Shown piece by piece: positions 8,855 to 17,704 of a stretch of 64,000 nucleotides of DNA (position 1 is its first letter; each line of letters starts with the position of its first letter). This DNA is from Terriglobia bacterium. GTDB lineage: Bacteria > Acidobacteriota > Terriglobia > Terriglobales > Acidobacteriaceae. The notes beneath the pieces are model-generated. The model was not told where the DNA came from, made no database searches, and worked only from the letters and a program-made list of their open reading frames with translations. The DNA is taken from positions 620,001 through 684,000 of the forward strand of contig JAIQFD010000002.1 in NCBI GenBank assembly GCA_020073495.1. The letters are read 5' to 3'. Both the position numbers and the translations under genes were made by a program.

Positions 8855-9658
8855 CTACAAGCCGGCCACGTGGGAGCGCCGCAGGCGCGCGTCGTAGCCC
8901 AGTTGATGCGAGATGCGCAGGGTGGCGTCCTTCACCGCCGCAGCCAGCTTGGGCAGCATTTCCAGGCTGATCTGGTGGATGGTCCCGGTCATGCCCAGGC
9001 TAGCTTCGATCTGGCCGCCGACGCCGAAGATGGGAGCGGCGACACAGCGCACCTCCGAGCTGTTCTCTTCGTCGTCCACCGCGTACCCCTGCTCGCGCAC
9101 TTTTTCGAGTTCCTTCATGAACCGTGCCGGGGAGGTGATGGTGCGTTGCGTCAGCTTTTTCATCCCCCGGGACTTCAGGATGGCCCCGATCTTCTCCGGG
9201 TCCAGGTAGGCGGCCAGGGCCTTGCCTACGCTGGTGGAGTGGATCTCCATGCGGCGGCCGACCCAGGTGTCCATCTTGATGAAACCCGGAGCGTCCACCT
9301 TCTCGACGTAGACGGCTTCATCGCCATCCAGGATGGCGAGGTGCGCGGTCAAATGGTTGTGCTCGACGAGATGGCGCATGATCGGTTGCGCCGCCTCGCG
9401 CACATCCAGCCCTGTGAGGGCTCCGCGCGACAGGCTCAATACTTTCACACCCAGGCGGTAGCGGCCGGTTTCCGGGTCGCGCCGCAGGTAGCCGCGGTGC
9501 TCCAGGGTGCGCAGGATATAGCTCGCGGAACTCTTGGGGATACGGAGCTTGCGGCTGATGTCGGCGTTGCTCATGCCGCCGCTGCGGTGGGCCACGGCTT
9601 CCAGGATCTCCAGCGTGCGCTCGACCGCGATGGAGGGGGATTCGAGGGTTGCAGCCAT
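8855..9658 (-). CDS. IclR-family transcriptional regulator
   Basis: A 267-residue regulator. Residues about 7-70 form a winged helix-turn-helix (SIAVERTLEILEAVA...MSNADISRKLRIPKSSASYILRTLEHRGYL), and the rest is the IclR effector-binding domain, including GKALAAYLDPEKI and ENSSEVRCVAAPIFG. The start at 9658 follows family alignment; upstream codons would read through the operator region. It is divergent from isocitrate lyase, and two palindromes lie between them, so it very probably controls aceA (glyoxylate shunt) and itself. The ligand is unknown; glyoxylate or pyruvate would be expected by analogy with E. coli IclR. Confidence 0.9.
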   Translation of the reverse strand: MAATLESPSIAVERTLEILEAVAHRSGGMSNADISRKLRIPKSSASYILRTLEHRGYLRRDPETGRYRLGVKVLSLSRGALTGLDVREAAQPIMRHLVEHNHLTAHLAILDGDEAVYVEKVDAPGFIKMDTWVGRRMEIHSTSVGKALAAYLDPEKIGAILKSRGMKKLTQRTITSPARFMKELEKVREQGYAVDDEENSSEVRCVAAPIFGVGGQIEASLGMTGTIHQISLEMLPKLAAAVKDATLRISHQLGYDARLRRSHVAGL

Positions 9659-9668
9659 ACGCCCATTG

Positions 9669-9697
9669 AATGTACAGCATCTTGAATTTGTGTTCAA
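9669..9697 (-). promoter_or_regulatory. Promoter of the iclR-type gene
   Basis: On the minus strand TTGAAC (9692-9697), 17 nt, then TACATT (9669-9674). The predicted start lies about 4 nt before the ATG. The -35 box sits within the upstream palindrome at 9690-9709, so binding there should repress the regulator's own gene. Confidence 0.6.
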
Positions 9698-9709
9698 TAG
9701 GCTGAACGA
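9690..9709. promoter_or_regulatory. IclR operator 1 (imperfect)
   Basis: GTGTTCAA-TAGG-CTGAACGA, the same layout as the perfect palindrome at 9764-9785 with three mismatches in the right arm. It covers the -35 box of the regulator gene. Confidence 0.65.
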
Positions 9710-9763
9710 CTGCGTTGACCCTCGGATTTCCACAGGCCTAGGCTGCGTACAGGATGCTGAATC

Positions 9764-9785
9764 AGTGTTCAACATATTGAACACT
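9764..9785. promoter_or_regulatory. IclR operator 2 (perfect palindrome)
   Basis: AGTGTTCAA-CATA-TTGAACACT, a perfect 9-bp inverted repeat with a 4-bp centre, 85 bp before aceA. The centre includes CATATT, a possible -10 for aceA. Confidence 0.75.
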
Positions 9786-9869
9786 CGGACTCCATCACGC
9801 TCCCCCGGGGCCCGAACGCCAGCCGGGAGAGAAGGCCCGCGATAAAACCGGCCACGACAGGAGACGCTT

Positions 9870-11276
9870 ATGGGAACCAACGGCACGAACGGCACAGCAA
9901 CGAAGATCACCGAGCAGTGGGCGACGGACCTGCGCTGGAGAGGGGTCGAGCGCCCCTACTCCGCCGCGGACGTGGAACGGCTGCGCGGATCCATCCATAT
10001 CGACTACACGCTGGCGCGCCTGGGCGCAGAGCGGCTGTGGCAGCTCTTGCAAGAGCCCGGCTATGTGCATGCGCTCGGCGCCATGACCGGCAACCAGGCG
10101 GTGCAGATGGTCCAGGCCGGCTTGAAGTCGATCTACGTCAGTGGCTGGCAGGCAGCCGCCGACGCCAACGACGCCGGACAGATGTATCCCGACCAGAGCC
10201 TCTACCCTGCCGATAGCGTGCCCAACCTCTGCCGCCGCATCAACAATGCGTTGCAGCGCGCCGACCAGATCCACCACACCGAAGGCAGGAACGGGACCTA
10301 CTGGTTCGCGCCCCTGGTCGCCGACGCCGAGGCGGGCTTCGGAGGCACTTTGAACGCCTTCGAGCTGATGAAGGCGATGATCGAAGCGGGCGCTGCCTGC
10401 GTGCACTTCGAGGACCAGCTCTCCTCGGTGAAGAAGTGCGGGCATCTGGGGGGCAAGGTTGTGGTCCCGACCAGCGAATTCATCCAGAAGCTGGTCGCGG
10501 CCCGGCTGGCGGCCGACGTCATGGGCGTCCCCACAGTTCTGATGGCGCGCACCGACGCCAACAGCGCCGGCCTGCTGACCAGCGACGTGGATCCGCGTGA
10601 CCGTGAGTTCTGCACCGGCAAGCGGACGGGGGAAGGGTTCTTCGAGGTCCGATGCGGCCTGGAGGCAGCTATCGCGCGCGGCAACGCCTACGCGCCCTAT
10701 GTCGAGCTCGTCTGGTGCGAGACGGCGGAGCCGAACCTGGAGGAAGCCCGGCGCTTCGCGGAGGGTGTGCTCCGGAACCATCCGACCAAGAAGCTGGCCT
10801 ACAACTGCTCGCCGTCGTTCAACTGGAAGAAGAAGCTGGACGACGCCACCATCGCCAAATTCCAGCGCGAGCTGGGGGCGATGGGCTATAAGTACCAGTT
10901 CGTGACCCTGGCCGGGTTCCACGCCATGAACCTCAGCGTGTTCGAGCTGGCCCGCGCATACAAGGACAAGGGGATGGCGGCCTACTCCAGACTGCAGGAG
11001 AAGGAGTTTGCCCGCGAATTCGAGTACGGCTACGGCGCGGTGAAGCACCAGCACTTCGTGGGCACCGGGTACTTCGACGAAGTGCAGAAGGTGATCACTT
11101 CGGGCCAGGCCTCGACCATGGCGCTGGAAGGCTCGACCGAGCAGGAGCAGTTCGACGTGAAGGTCAAACCAGTGCACATCCCCGGGCGCGACGCGTCGTG
11201 CCAGCCCATCCTGGGCGACTGCCCGGCGGTGACGCCGACCCAGATCACGAGGAGTGGTGAGGGCGCGGCCGACTGA
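9870..11276 (+). CDS. aceA: Isocitrate lyase
   Basis: A 468-residue cytoplasmic enzyme that cleaves isocitrate to glyoxylate and succinate, the entry to the glyoxylate bypass used for growth on acetate or fatty acids. The catalytic loop KKCGHLGGK has Cys190, and the substrate signature [12 protein letters not shown] is intact. WQAAADAN and [12 protein letters not shown] are further ICL signatures. A GGAGA ribosome site precedes the ATG. Malate synthase is not in the window. Control by the divergent IclR-type gene is inferred from the two operators. A strong terminator follows. Confidence 0.97.
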   Translation: MGTNGTNGTATKITEQWATDLRWRGVERPYSAADVERLRGSIHIDYTLARLGAERLWQLLQEPGYVHALGAMTGNQAVQMVQAGLKSIYVSGWQAAADANDAGQMYPDQSLYPADSVPNLCRRINNALQRADQIHHTEGRNGTYWFAPLVADAEAGFGGTLNAFELMKAMIEAGAACVHFEDQLSSVKKCGHLGGKVVVPTSEFIQKLVAARLAADVMGVPTVLMARTDANSAGLLTSDVDPRDREFCTGKRTGEGFFEVRCGLEAAIARGNAYAPYVELVWCETAEPNLEEARRFAEGVLRNHPTKKLAYNCSPSFNWKKKLDDATIAKFQRELGAMGYKYQFVTLAGFHAMNLSVFELARAYKDKGMAAYSRLQEKEFAREFEYGYGAVKHQHFVGTGYFDEVQKVITSGQASTMALEGSTEQEQFDVKVKPVHIPGRDASCQPILGDCPAVTPTQITRSGEGAAD

Positions 11277-11292
11277 ACGATTCTTTGTCCAT

Positions 11293-11320
11293 GGCCTGGG
11301 CCGCGGCCCAGGCCTTTTTT
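11293..11320 (+). terminator. Rho-independent terminator of aceA
   Basis: A 10-bp GC-rich stem (GGCCTGGGCC / GGCCCAGGCC) with a tiny loop is followed by six T residues. Confidence 0.9.
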
Positions 11321-11363
11321 GTTCCAGAATCGATCGCGAACACAACCCCCGTCGCCGGTCCGC

Positions 11364-11369
11364 TATACT
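11364..11369 (+). promoter_or_regulatory. -10 box of the zinc peptidase gene
   Basis: TATACT, with the predicted start about 36 nt before the GTG at 11412. No clear -35. Confidence 0.45.
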
Positions 11370-11411
11370 GTCGCGTTCCACCGATCCTTATTTGACACAG
11401 AGGAGTCCCCG

Positions 11412-13526
11412 GTGCGTCTCACCACATTTGTCTTTATCATCTGCATCGTGCTGTTCGTCTTGCCTATGACCGCACAACAAACCACAGCCGCTTCCCCACC
11501 CTGGATCAAGGACGCGAGCGCAAAGCTTCAGGCCGACCTGATCACCCGTTACGGCGAGGGTCAGCGCACGCGCATCAAGCGCGGCCTGAAGCAGGTCGGC
11601 GAGTTCTGGCGCGCCGAGGACGGCGACCGGGCCGCATTCGAGGACTTTGTCCGCACCAACTTCGCCGGCGGCCAGCCGGCGCTCGACACCCTGTTCAACC
11701 GCTTCGAAACCCTCATGGAGCAGCTCGACGGCCACATGCACGAGATCGGCCGCGAGTTTCGCAACGTGGCCGATCTCGATGTCGGCCCCGTCCAGCCCTA
11801 CGACGAGATCTTCGCCGGTTACGAGCCGAGCGCCCACGTCCTTGACGATTTCTTCCAGAACAAGCTGGCGTTCGTCGTCCTGCTGAATTTCCCTCTGACC
11901 ACGCTCGAGGAGCGTCTCACCGGCGGGGAGAAGTGGAGCCGCCGGCAGTGGGCCGAGGCGCGTCTGGCACAGCGTTTTTCCAAGCGCATCCCCGCCGACG
12001 TGCAACTGGCCATCGCCCAGGCCGCGTCGCAGGCGGACGCTTACATCGCCAGTTACAACATCTGGATGCACCACCTGGTGGACGGCCAGGGCAACCGCCT
12101 GTTCGCCCCCAAGCTGCGCCTGCTCTCCCATTGGAACCTGCGCGACGAGATCAAGGCCGACTACAGCGACAAGAAAGACGGCCTGGCCAAGCAGCGCACC
12201 ATCCAGCAGGTGATGGAGCGCATCGTGACGCAGACCATCCCCGAGAGCGTGGTCAACAACCCGCATGTGGACTGGAACCCCTTCACCAACGACGTGAGCC
12301 CCGCGGCGGTGCAGGATGGCGAGGTGCCCGGCAAGAAGGACGTGAAACCAGGCAATGCGGCCGAGCCGGACACACGCTACTCGGTCCTGTGGAGCACCTA
12401 CGCCGCGGTGAAGAAGGCCGACCCGTACTCCCCCACTGCACCCACGCACATCGCGCGCCGCTTTGATGAGGATCGTGAGATCCCGGAGCCACGCTTCGAG
12501 GCCCTGCTGAAGGCCGTGGTCACCTCGCCGCTGGTGCCGAGGGTGGCAAAGCTGATCGAGGCCCGTCTGGGACGCCCGCTGGAGCCGTTCGACGTCTGGT
12601 ACAGCGGCTTCCGTCCGCGCGGACACTACACCGAGGCCGAACTCGACGAGATCGTCGCCAAGAGGTACCCCACCGCAGAGGCCTACAAGAAGGACATCCC
12701 GAACATCCTGGTGAAGTTCGGCTGGTCGCGCGAGCGGGCGCAGCAGCTGGCCGACAACATCATCGTGGACCCGGCGCGCGGCTCCGGCCACGCCATGGGC
12801 GCCAGCATGCGCTCGGAGAAGGCTCACCTTCGGACCCGCGTGGAAAAGTCGGGGATGAACTACAAGGGCTACAACATCGCCGTCCACGAGATGGGTCACA
12901 ACATCGAGCAGACCCTATCGCTGAACGACATCGACTTCTACGACCTGAACGGCGTGCCCAACACCGCCTTCACCGAAGCCCTGGCCATGGTGCTCCAGAA
13001 TCACGATCTCGAGCTGCTCGGATTGTCGCAACCCGACGCCAAGACCCAGGCCATGTCCACGCTCAATGAATTCTGGGGGACCTACGAGATCGCTGGGGTC
13101 GCACTGGTGGACATGGCGGTCTGGCACTGGATGTACGACCATCCCAAAGCCACCCCCGCCGACCTGAAGAAGGCGACGGTGCAGATCTCGAAGGACGTCT
13201 GGAACCAGTACTACGCGCCGGTCTTCAAGAAGAAGGACGTGGTGCTGCTCGGCATTTACTCTCACATGATCCATTCGTTCCTCTACCTGCCGGACTACCC
13301 GCTCGGTCACATGATCGCCTTCCAGGTGGAAGAGAAGTTGGGACAAATGAGCAAGATCGGGCCGGAGTTCGAGCGTGTCGCAAAATACGGGCATGTCGCG
13401 CCCGACCTTTGGATGAAACACGCCACGGGCGCGCCGGTCGGCCCCCATGCCCTACTTGCGGCCACCGATCGCGCGCTCAAACAATTAGAGGCGAACGCCG
13501 AGCTGGTGACTCCGGTCAGTCACTAG
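11412..13526 (+). CDS. Secreted gluzincin-type zinc metallopeptidase
   Basis: A 704-residue protein starting at a GTG with a perfect AGAGGAG ribosome site 6 nt upstream. An N-terminal signal peptide (residues about 3-22, FVFIICIVLFVLPMTA) predicts export. The zinc motif HEMGH lies at residues 492-496 and a likely third ligand, Glu522 in AFTEALA, 26 residues after it, as in gluzincins. I do not recognise a named family: the helical region before the motif resembles oligopeptidases of the M3 type only in layout. It stands alone between terminator and nuclease-like gene. Substrate unknown. Confidence 0.8.
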   Translation: MRLTTFVFIICIVLFVLPMTAQQTTAASPPWIKDASAKLQADLITRYGEGQRTRIKRGLKQVGEFWRAEDGDRAAFEDFVRTNFAGGQPALDTLFNRFETLMEQLDGHMHEIGREFRNVADLDVGPVQPYDEIFAGYEPSAHVLDDFFQNKLAFVVLLNFPLTTLEERLTGGEKWSRRQWAEARLAQRFSKRIPADVQLAIAQAASQADAYIASYNIWMHHLVDGQGNRLFAPKLRLLSHWNLRDEIKADYSDKKDGLAKQRTIQQVMERIVTQTIPESVVNNPHVDWNPFTNDVSPAAVQDGEVPGKKDVKPGNAAEPDTRYSVLWSTYAAVKKADPYSPTAPTHIARRFDEDREIPEPRFEALLKAVVTSPLVPRVAKLIEARLGRPLEPFDVWYSGFRPRGHYTEAELDEIVAKRYPTAEAYKKDIPNILVKFGWSRERAQQLADNIIVDPARGSGHAMGASMRSEKAHLRTRVEKSGMNYKGYNIAVHEMGHNIEQTLSLNDIDFYDLNGVPNTAFTEALAMVLQNHDLELLGLSQPDAKTQAMSTLNEFWGTYEIAGVALVDMAVWHWMYDHPKATPADLKKATVQISKDVWNQYYAPVFKKKDVVLLGIYSHMIHSFLYLPDYPLGHMIAFQVEEKLGQMSKIGPEFERVAKYGHVAPDLWMKHATGAPVGPHALLAATDRALKQLEANAELVTPVSH

Positions 13527-13559
13527 CTTGTTCGCCGTGGCTGCGATACAAGCGAAGCC

Positions 13560-14120
13560 ATGACCCATGCTCAGCTGATCAAGCTGGCGGAATCATGGCT
13601 TCGCATTTCCTGTCGCTGCGGGGTCATCCTTTCGGAGCAGGCCTGTGCCAGCGGCGAGACGCCCGATGTGATCGGGTGGAAAGGCAAGTGCCGCTCGGTC
13701 GTGGTCGAGTGCAAAGTATCGCGCGCCGACTTCCTGGCCGACGCGCAGAAACCCTGGCGTCAGGACCCCAGCATCGCCCTCGGCTGTGAGCGCATCTACC
13801 TGGCGCCCGCCGGCCTTATCGCGGCCTCCGAATTGCCCCAGGGTTGGGGCCTGCTCGAGAGCCGCGGGCGCGAGGTGCAGCTCGTCGTAAAGCCCCGGCG
13901 CACCAGCCTGCGCACCCAGGAAGGGCTTCTTCACGAAATGAACCTGTTGCTGGCCAGCCTGAGGCGGGTGGAAGTCCGCATCGAGCCGCAGACCATCACC
14001 GACTTCCTCAAGTGGAAAAACCGCATGGCCGAATACAACGGCGGCGCCTATCCTGCTGGCCTGGCCGCGCCGGAGGAAGAAGCCAATGTCCATCTGGACG
14101 ATGAACCTTCCTTGATGTGA
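13560..14120 (+). CDS. Nuclease-like protein (MmcB/PD-(D/E)XK fold)
   Basis: A 186-residue cytoplasmic protein. PDVIGWK followed by VVVECKVSRADFLAD reproduces the pattern of a PD-(D/E)XK nuclease fold: an aspartate, then E-x-K on the next strand. The DFLADAQKPWR segment is typical of the MmcB-like family linked to DNA repair in some proteobacteria. The rest has two short cysteines (CRCG) near residue 19 and a charged C-terminus. It starts 33 nt after the peptidase stop, with a weak -10-like GATACA 10 nt before the ATG. A DNA repair role is by family only. Confidence 0.6.
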   Translation: MTHAQLIKLAESWLRISCRCGVILSEQACASGETPDVIGWKGKCRSVVVECKVSRADFLADAQKPWRQDPSIALGCERIYLAPAGLIAASELPQGWGLLESRGREVQLVVKPRRTSLRTQEGLLHEMNLLLASLRRVEVRIEPQTITDFLKWKNRMAEYNGGAYPAGLAAPEEEANVHLDDEPSLM

Positions 14121-14133
14121 TCGCTCGCCATGA

Positions 14134-14162
14134 TTGACAGCGCGCCTCGGCGGGTCTAACCT
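14134..14162 (+). promoter_or_regulatory. Sigma-70 promoter of the PilZ-ligase pair
   Basis: TTGACA (14134-14139), 17 nt, TAACCT (14157-14162); the leader to the ATG at 14183 is about 14 nt and includes GAGGG. Confidence 0.7.
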
Positions 14163-14182
14163 CGGCTACCCACGAGGGACCC

Positions 14183-14518
14183 ATGCCGCGCTCCAAGAAG
14201 AACAACCGCCGGGCCGAACGCTACGCTTACCGCATTCCCACCAGCGTCAGAGTGCAACCCGGCACGAGCCGCTCGCTGGCGATGACTGGAAACCTGAGCG
14301 AGAAGGGCGTGTTCTTCTTCGCCGACGCCAAGGTCGAGAAAGGCTCCGAGATCGAGCTGGTCCTGATCATGCCGCCGGAGATCCCAGAATTCGCGCGCCG
14401 TTGGGTGTGCTGCAATGCACGCGTGGTTCGGGTGGAAGAAAAGCCGGGAGGCAAACAAGTGGGGATCGCAGCCGAGATCACCCGCTGCGAGGCCTTGCCC
14501 GAGATCCAGGGGTGGTAG
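14183..14518 (+). CDS. PilZ-domain protein
   Basis: A 111-residue single-domain protein. The N-terminus has the RxxxR type c-di-GMP-binding arginines (RRAERYAYR), followed by TGNLSEKGVFFF, which matches the PilZ (D/N)xSxxG pattern. Such proteins bind cyclic di-GMP and act as effectors. Here the NLSEKG variant keeps the N, S and G. Only 18 nt separate it from the CoA ligase gene, so the two probably share a message, though no functional tie is obvious. Confidence 0.8.
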   Translation: MPRSKKNNRRAERYAYRIPTSVRVQPGTSRSLAMTGNLSEKGVFFFADAKVEKGSEIELVLIMPPEIPEFARRWVCCNARVVRVEEKPGGKQVGIAAEITRCEALPEIQGW

Positions 14519-14536
14519 CGCGGGCCGGAGCGGGAG

Positions 14537-16108
14537 ATGGTCCGACTTCCGACTGAGTTCAACGTCGCCACTCACTTCGTCGACCGGCACGTAGAAGAAG
14601 GCCGCGGCGACAAAATCGCGATCCTGTGCGGAGACGCGAGGATCTCCTACGCCGATCTGTTGGCGCGCACCAACCGGGTCGGCAACGCGATCCGTGACCT
14701 CGATGTGCGCCCGGAAGAACGTGTGCTCCTGTTGCTCCTGGACGGGCCGGAGTTTCTCTACTGTTTTTTCGGGGCCATCAAGGCCGGCGCTGTCGTTGTC
14801 CCCATCAACACCCTGCTGAAGCCCGAAGAGTACGAATACCTTTTCAACGACACGCGAGCCCGTGTTCTGTTCGTGGGCCACGAGCTACTTCCCAAGGTGT
14901 CCGCCATCCCGAAGGAGCGACTGAAGTTCCTGCGGGATGTCGTGGTGGTGGGAGAGCAACAGGCAGGCGCCCTCGGGTTCGATGATCTGGTCTCGGCGTC
15001 ATCCCCCGACCTAGCAGCGGCGCCCACCCGTGCCGACGATGCGGCGTTCTGGCTCTATTCCTCGGGCAGCACAGGCGCTCCCAAAGGCTGTGTGCACCTG
15101 CACCACGACATGGTGGTGTCCACCGAGCACTACGCGAAGGCGATCCTCAAGATGGACGATCGCGACCGCTGCTACAGCGTGGCCCGCCTCTTTTTCGCCT
15201 ATGGCTTGGGAAATGCCGGATACTTCCCTCTGGGCGTAGGCGCCACCACGATCCTGTCCCCACGGCCACCGTCACCGGCAACCATCTACGCCAACATCGA
15301 GCGCTACCGCCCGACCCTGTTCTTCTCCGTCCCGACCAACTACGCGGCCCTCCTGTCGTTCCGGCGCGAGCCGGGTTCGGAGTTCGACCTGTCCAGCATC
15401 CGGCACGCGGTCTCCGCGGGAGAGGCGCTGCCGGCGGCTCTGTACGAGCGTTTCAAAGCGCGATTCGGGATCGAGATCCTCGATGCGCTTGGCTCCACCG
15501 AAACCTTGCACATGGTCCTCTCCAACCGGCCGGGCGAGGTGCGTCCCGGCTCGAGCGGCCAGGTCCTCCCCGGCTTCGAAGCCAGGATCGTGGACGAGAA
15601 GGGGAGCCCGGTGCCCCGCGGGCAGATCGGCAATCTCATGGTGAAGGCCGACTCGACCTGCGCCGGCTACTGGAATCACCACGAGAAAACCAAGAACACC
15701 TTCGAGGGACACTGGTATCGCACCGGTGACAAGTACCACCAGGACGAGGATGACTATTTCTGGTATGCGGGACGCGCCGATGATCTCTTCAAAGTAAGCG
15801 GCAGTTGGCTGAGCCCGGTCGAGGTCGAGGCTGCGCTCGTGGCCCACCCTTCCGTCCGCGAAGCGGCCGTGGTAGGGCGCGAGGACGATCACCGCTTGCT
15901 GCGTCCGGCGGCGTACGTGGTCCTCGAGCCGAACGCCCTAGCCTCCGACGAACTGGCGCGCCAGTTGAAGGCGTGGGTCGGGCAGCGGCTGGCTGCTTAC
16001 AAGGAACCTCGTTGGATCGAATTCGTCGCCGACCTGCCCAAGACCGCGACCGGCAAATTGCAGCGCTTCAGATTGCGCGAAGCGTACGCGGCGAAGAAGG
16101 CAGACTAA
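14537..16108 (+). CDS. Benzoate-CoA ligase family enzyme
   Basis: A 523-residue adenylate-forming enzyme. The AMP-binding signature YSSGSTGAPKGCVH lies near residue 175, the A5-type motif LGSTETLHM near 318, and WYRTGDKYHQDEDDYFWY near 396, followed by the C-terminal lysine segment PKTATGKLQRFRLRE. The close fit is to the BclA/benzoate-CoA ligase group: the N-terminus FNVATHFVDRHV is typical. It should activate an aromatic or similar carboxylate with ATP and CoA; no aromatic degradation genes adjoin, so the true substrate is open. Confidence 0.85.
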   Translation: MVRLPTEFNVATHFVDRHVEEGRGDKIAILCGDARISYADLLARTNRVGNAIRDLDVRPEERVLLLLLDGPEFLYCFFGAIKAGAVVVPINTLLKPEEYEYLFNDTRARVLFVGHELLPKVSAIPKERLKFLRDVVVVGEQQAGALGFDDLVSASSPDLAAAPTRADDAAFWLYSSGSTGAPKGCVHLHHDMVVSTEHYAKAILKMDDRDRCYSVARLFFAYGLGNAGYFPLGVGATTILSPRPPSPATIYANIERYRPTLFFSVPTNYAALLSFRREPGSEFDLSSIRHAVSAGEALPAALYERFKARFGIEILDALGSTETLHMVLSNRPGEVRPGSSGQVLPGFEARIVDEKGSPVPRGQIGNLMVKADSTCAGYWNHHEKTKNTFEGHWYRTGDKYHQDEDDYFWYAGRADDLFKVSGSWLSPVEVEAALVAHPSVREAAVVGREDDHRLLRPAAYVVLEPNALASDELARQLKAWVGQRLAAYKEPRWIEFVADLPKTATGKLQRFRLREAYAAKKAD

Positions 16109-16180
16109 GAGCGACCTGCGCCGGCTTGCGCGACTCTTTGGTCACTGCGGTTTGCGGGCGGGAGACTTGCAGGAAGACTG

Positions 16181-16290
16181 GGTGGAGCTAGTCGGGATCG
16201 AACTTGAGCCGTCTAGCGGGCGTGAGCGAACAAGCGCAGCGAGAGAGCAAGAGCCCGCTGGCGAAATCCTGAGCCGGAAGCGCAGCGAAG
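16181..16290. repeat. tRNA 3'-end duplicate with adjoining repeat unit (copy A)
   Basis: Positions 16181-16203 repeat exactly the 3' end of the adjacent tRNA-Ala gene (16327-16349). Next to it is a unit shared with position 43518 onward: 16197-16228 matches 43518-43549 with three differences. The unit contains an inverted repeat (AGCGGGC 16215-16221 / GCCCGCT 16253-16259). The layout, tRNA end, unit, tRNA end, resembles a small element inserted at a tRNA 3' end. No coding potential is seen. Confidence 0.65.
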
Positions 16291-16325
16291 GCGAAGGACC
16301 TGGGAGGGGATCACGTGGAAGGGTT

Positions 16326-16401
16326 TGGTGGAGCTAGTCGGGATCGAACCGACGACCTCATCGTTGCGAACGATGCGCTCTCCCAGCTGAGCTATAGCCC
16401 C
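16326..16401 (-). tRNA. tRNA-Ala (anticodon CGC)
   Basis: Reading the minus strand, the 76-nt sequence folds to a full cloverleaf: acceptor GGGGCTA/TAGCTCC with the G3-U70 wobble pair that identifies alanine tRNAs, D-arm GCTC/GAGC, anticodon stem CATCG/CGATG with loop TTCGCAA (anticodon CGC), T-arm GTCGG/CCGAC with TTCGATC loop, and an encoded CCA end. Confidence 0.97.
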
Positions 16402-16469
16402 ACTCGAACATTTTCATTTTATCAACCGCCCCGCGGATTGTGTAGAGCCGATGACCCACTCCGCACAAC

Positions 16470-17681
16470 TCATTCCAGCGCCCGGGCGATTTCTTCTAGA
16501 ACGGATCCGATCTTGTTGGCGCTGGCTACGCCGCCCTGGGCGAATTCGCGGTTGCCGCCACCACGTCCGCCCAGCGCCGCCATCGCCGTCTTCATCTGCG
16601 CGCCCATATCCGATGGCAGACCGGGTGACTGTGCGAACACCAGCGTCGGCTGCCCTGCGGTCGAAGCCAGGAGGACGATCGCTGGTTCTCCCGCCGCGGC
16701 GATCTTCTGCGCCAGCAGGCGGACGAAGATAAGGTCGCGGTCGGCGATCACGCGCGCGATCTTCTTGCGCCCGTTCTCAGCGGATGTCGCGGCCAGCAGG
16801 CGGACGGCGTGCATCTCGGCCAACTCCTCGAGCAGGCGCTGCTGCGCCTTGGCGCTCGTCTTGGCGTCATCGAGTGACTTCCGGATCTGCTGCGGCAGCT
16901 CCCAGATGTGGGTCGAGAGCGCGCCCGCAGCGTCGGCCAATGCCGAGTAGTCATGCCGGGCGGTACTGATGGCGCGGCCGCCGCAGACGAACTCCACCCG
17001 CACCCCCTGCTTCACGTTTTCGGTCTTGCGCAGCAGGATGGCCCCGATCTGTCCCGTGCTGCGCACATGCGTGCCACCGCACGCAGTCAGGTCGAAATCG
17101 CGGATGTCGATCAGACGCAGCTTGTGCCGCTCTGCCTCGGGGATCTTGCGCACCCCAAGCTTTCGCGCCTCATCCGGCGTGACCAAGCGGATCTCGACCG
17201 GCCGATCCTCTGTCACCACATCGTTCGCCAGCCGCTCGGCCTTCTCCACCTGCGCTGGTGAGATTGATCTGGTTTCCAGGTCGATGGTGCAGCTCTCCTC
17301 GCCCATGTGGAAGGAGACCGTTGGCACGTCGAACAGGCGCACGTAGGCCGCCGAGAGCACGTGCTGCCCGGAATGCTGCTGCATGTGATCGCGGCGCCGC
17401 GCGGCATCGATGGTCCCGTGGATAATCGCGCCTTGGTCGATCGGCGCGGAGCCGAAATGAAGTATGGCGCCGTCTTCTGCTTCTTCAACTTGCTCGACTC
17501 GGACTTCGGCGCTACCTAAGATTTTCAGAGTGCCAACATCGCATGTCTGGCCGCCGCTCGCTGGATAAAACGCGGTGCGGTCGAGCACGACAGCGCTTCT
17601 GCCGCCCATGTCGCGTGACTCGACGACGCGGGCGTCGAAATCGTACAGGAAGGAATCCGTGTAGTAGAGCCGCTCAGTCAT
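16470..17681 (-). CDS. Alanyl-tRNA editing protein (AlaX long type with DHHA1)
   Basis: A 403-residue protein that hydrolyses mischarged Ser- or Gly-tRNA(Ala) in trans. Domain order: an N-terminal beta-barrel (residues 1-90), the AlaRS-type editing domain with zinc ligands HMQQHSGQH (about residue 99) and CGGTH (about 200), and a C-terminal DHHA1 domain ending in a Gly-rich GGRGGGNREFAQGG. This is the AlaX-L arrangement. The start is placed at MTERLYY (17681). It is 23 nt downstream of thrC and lies directly beside the tRNA-Ala(CGC) gene, a substrate-related neighbour. Cytoplasmic. Confidence 0.9.
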   Translation of the reverse strand: MTERLYYTDSFLYDFDARVVESRDMGGRSAVVLDRTAFYPASGGQTCDVGTLKILGSAEVRVEQVEEAEDGAILHFGSAPIDQGAIIHGTIDAARRRDHMQQHSGQHVLSAAYVRLFDVPTVSFHMGEESCTIDLETRSISPAQVEKAERLANDVVTEDRPVEIRLVTPDEARKLGVRKIPEAERHKLRLIDIRDFDLTACGGTHVRSTGQIGAILLRKTENVKQGVRVEFVCGGRAISTARHDYSALADAAGALSTHIWELPQQIRKSLDDAKTSAKAQQRLLEELAEMHAVRLLAATSAENGRKKIARVIADRDLIFVRLLAQKIAAAGEPAIVLLASTAGQPTLVFAQSPGLPSDMGAQMKTAMAALGGRGGGNREFAQGGVASANKIGSVLEEIARALE

Positions 17682-17704
17682 CCGATTGTGAGCCGATCTC
17701 CCGA

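Noticed and set aside
16181-16349. Attachment sites of a prophage
   Set aside because: Only 146 bp apart with no integrase or phage gene nearby.
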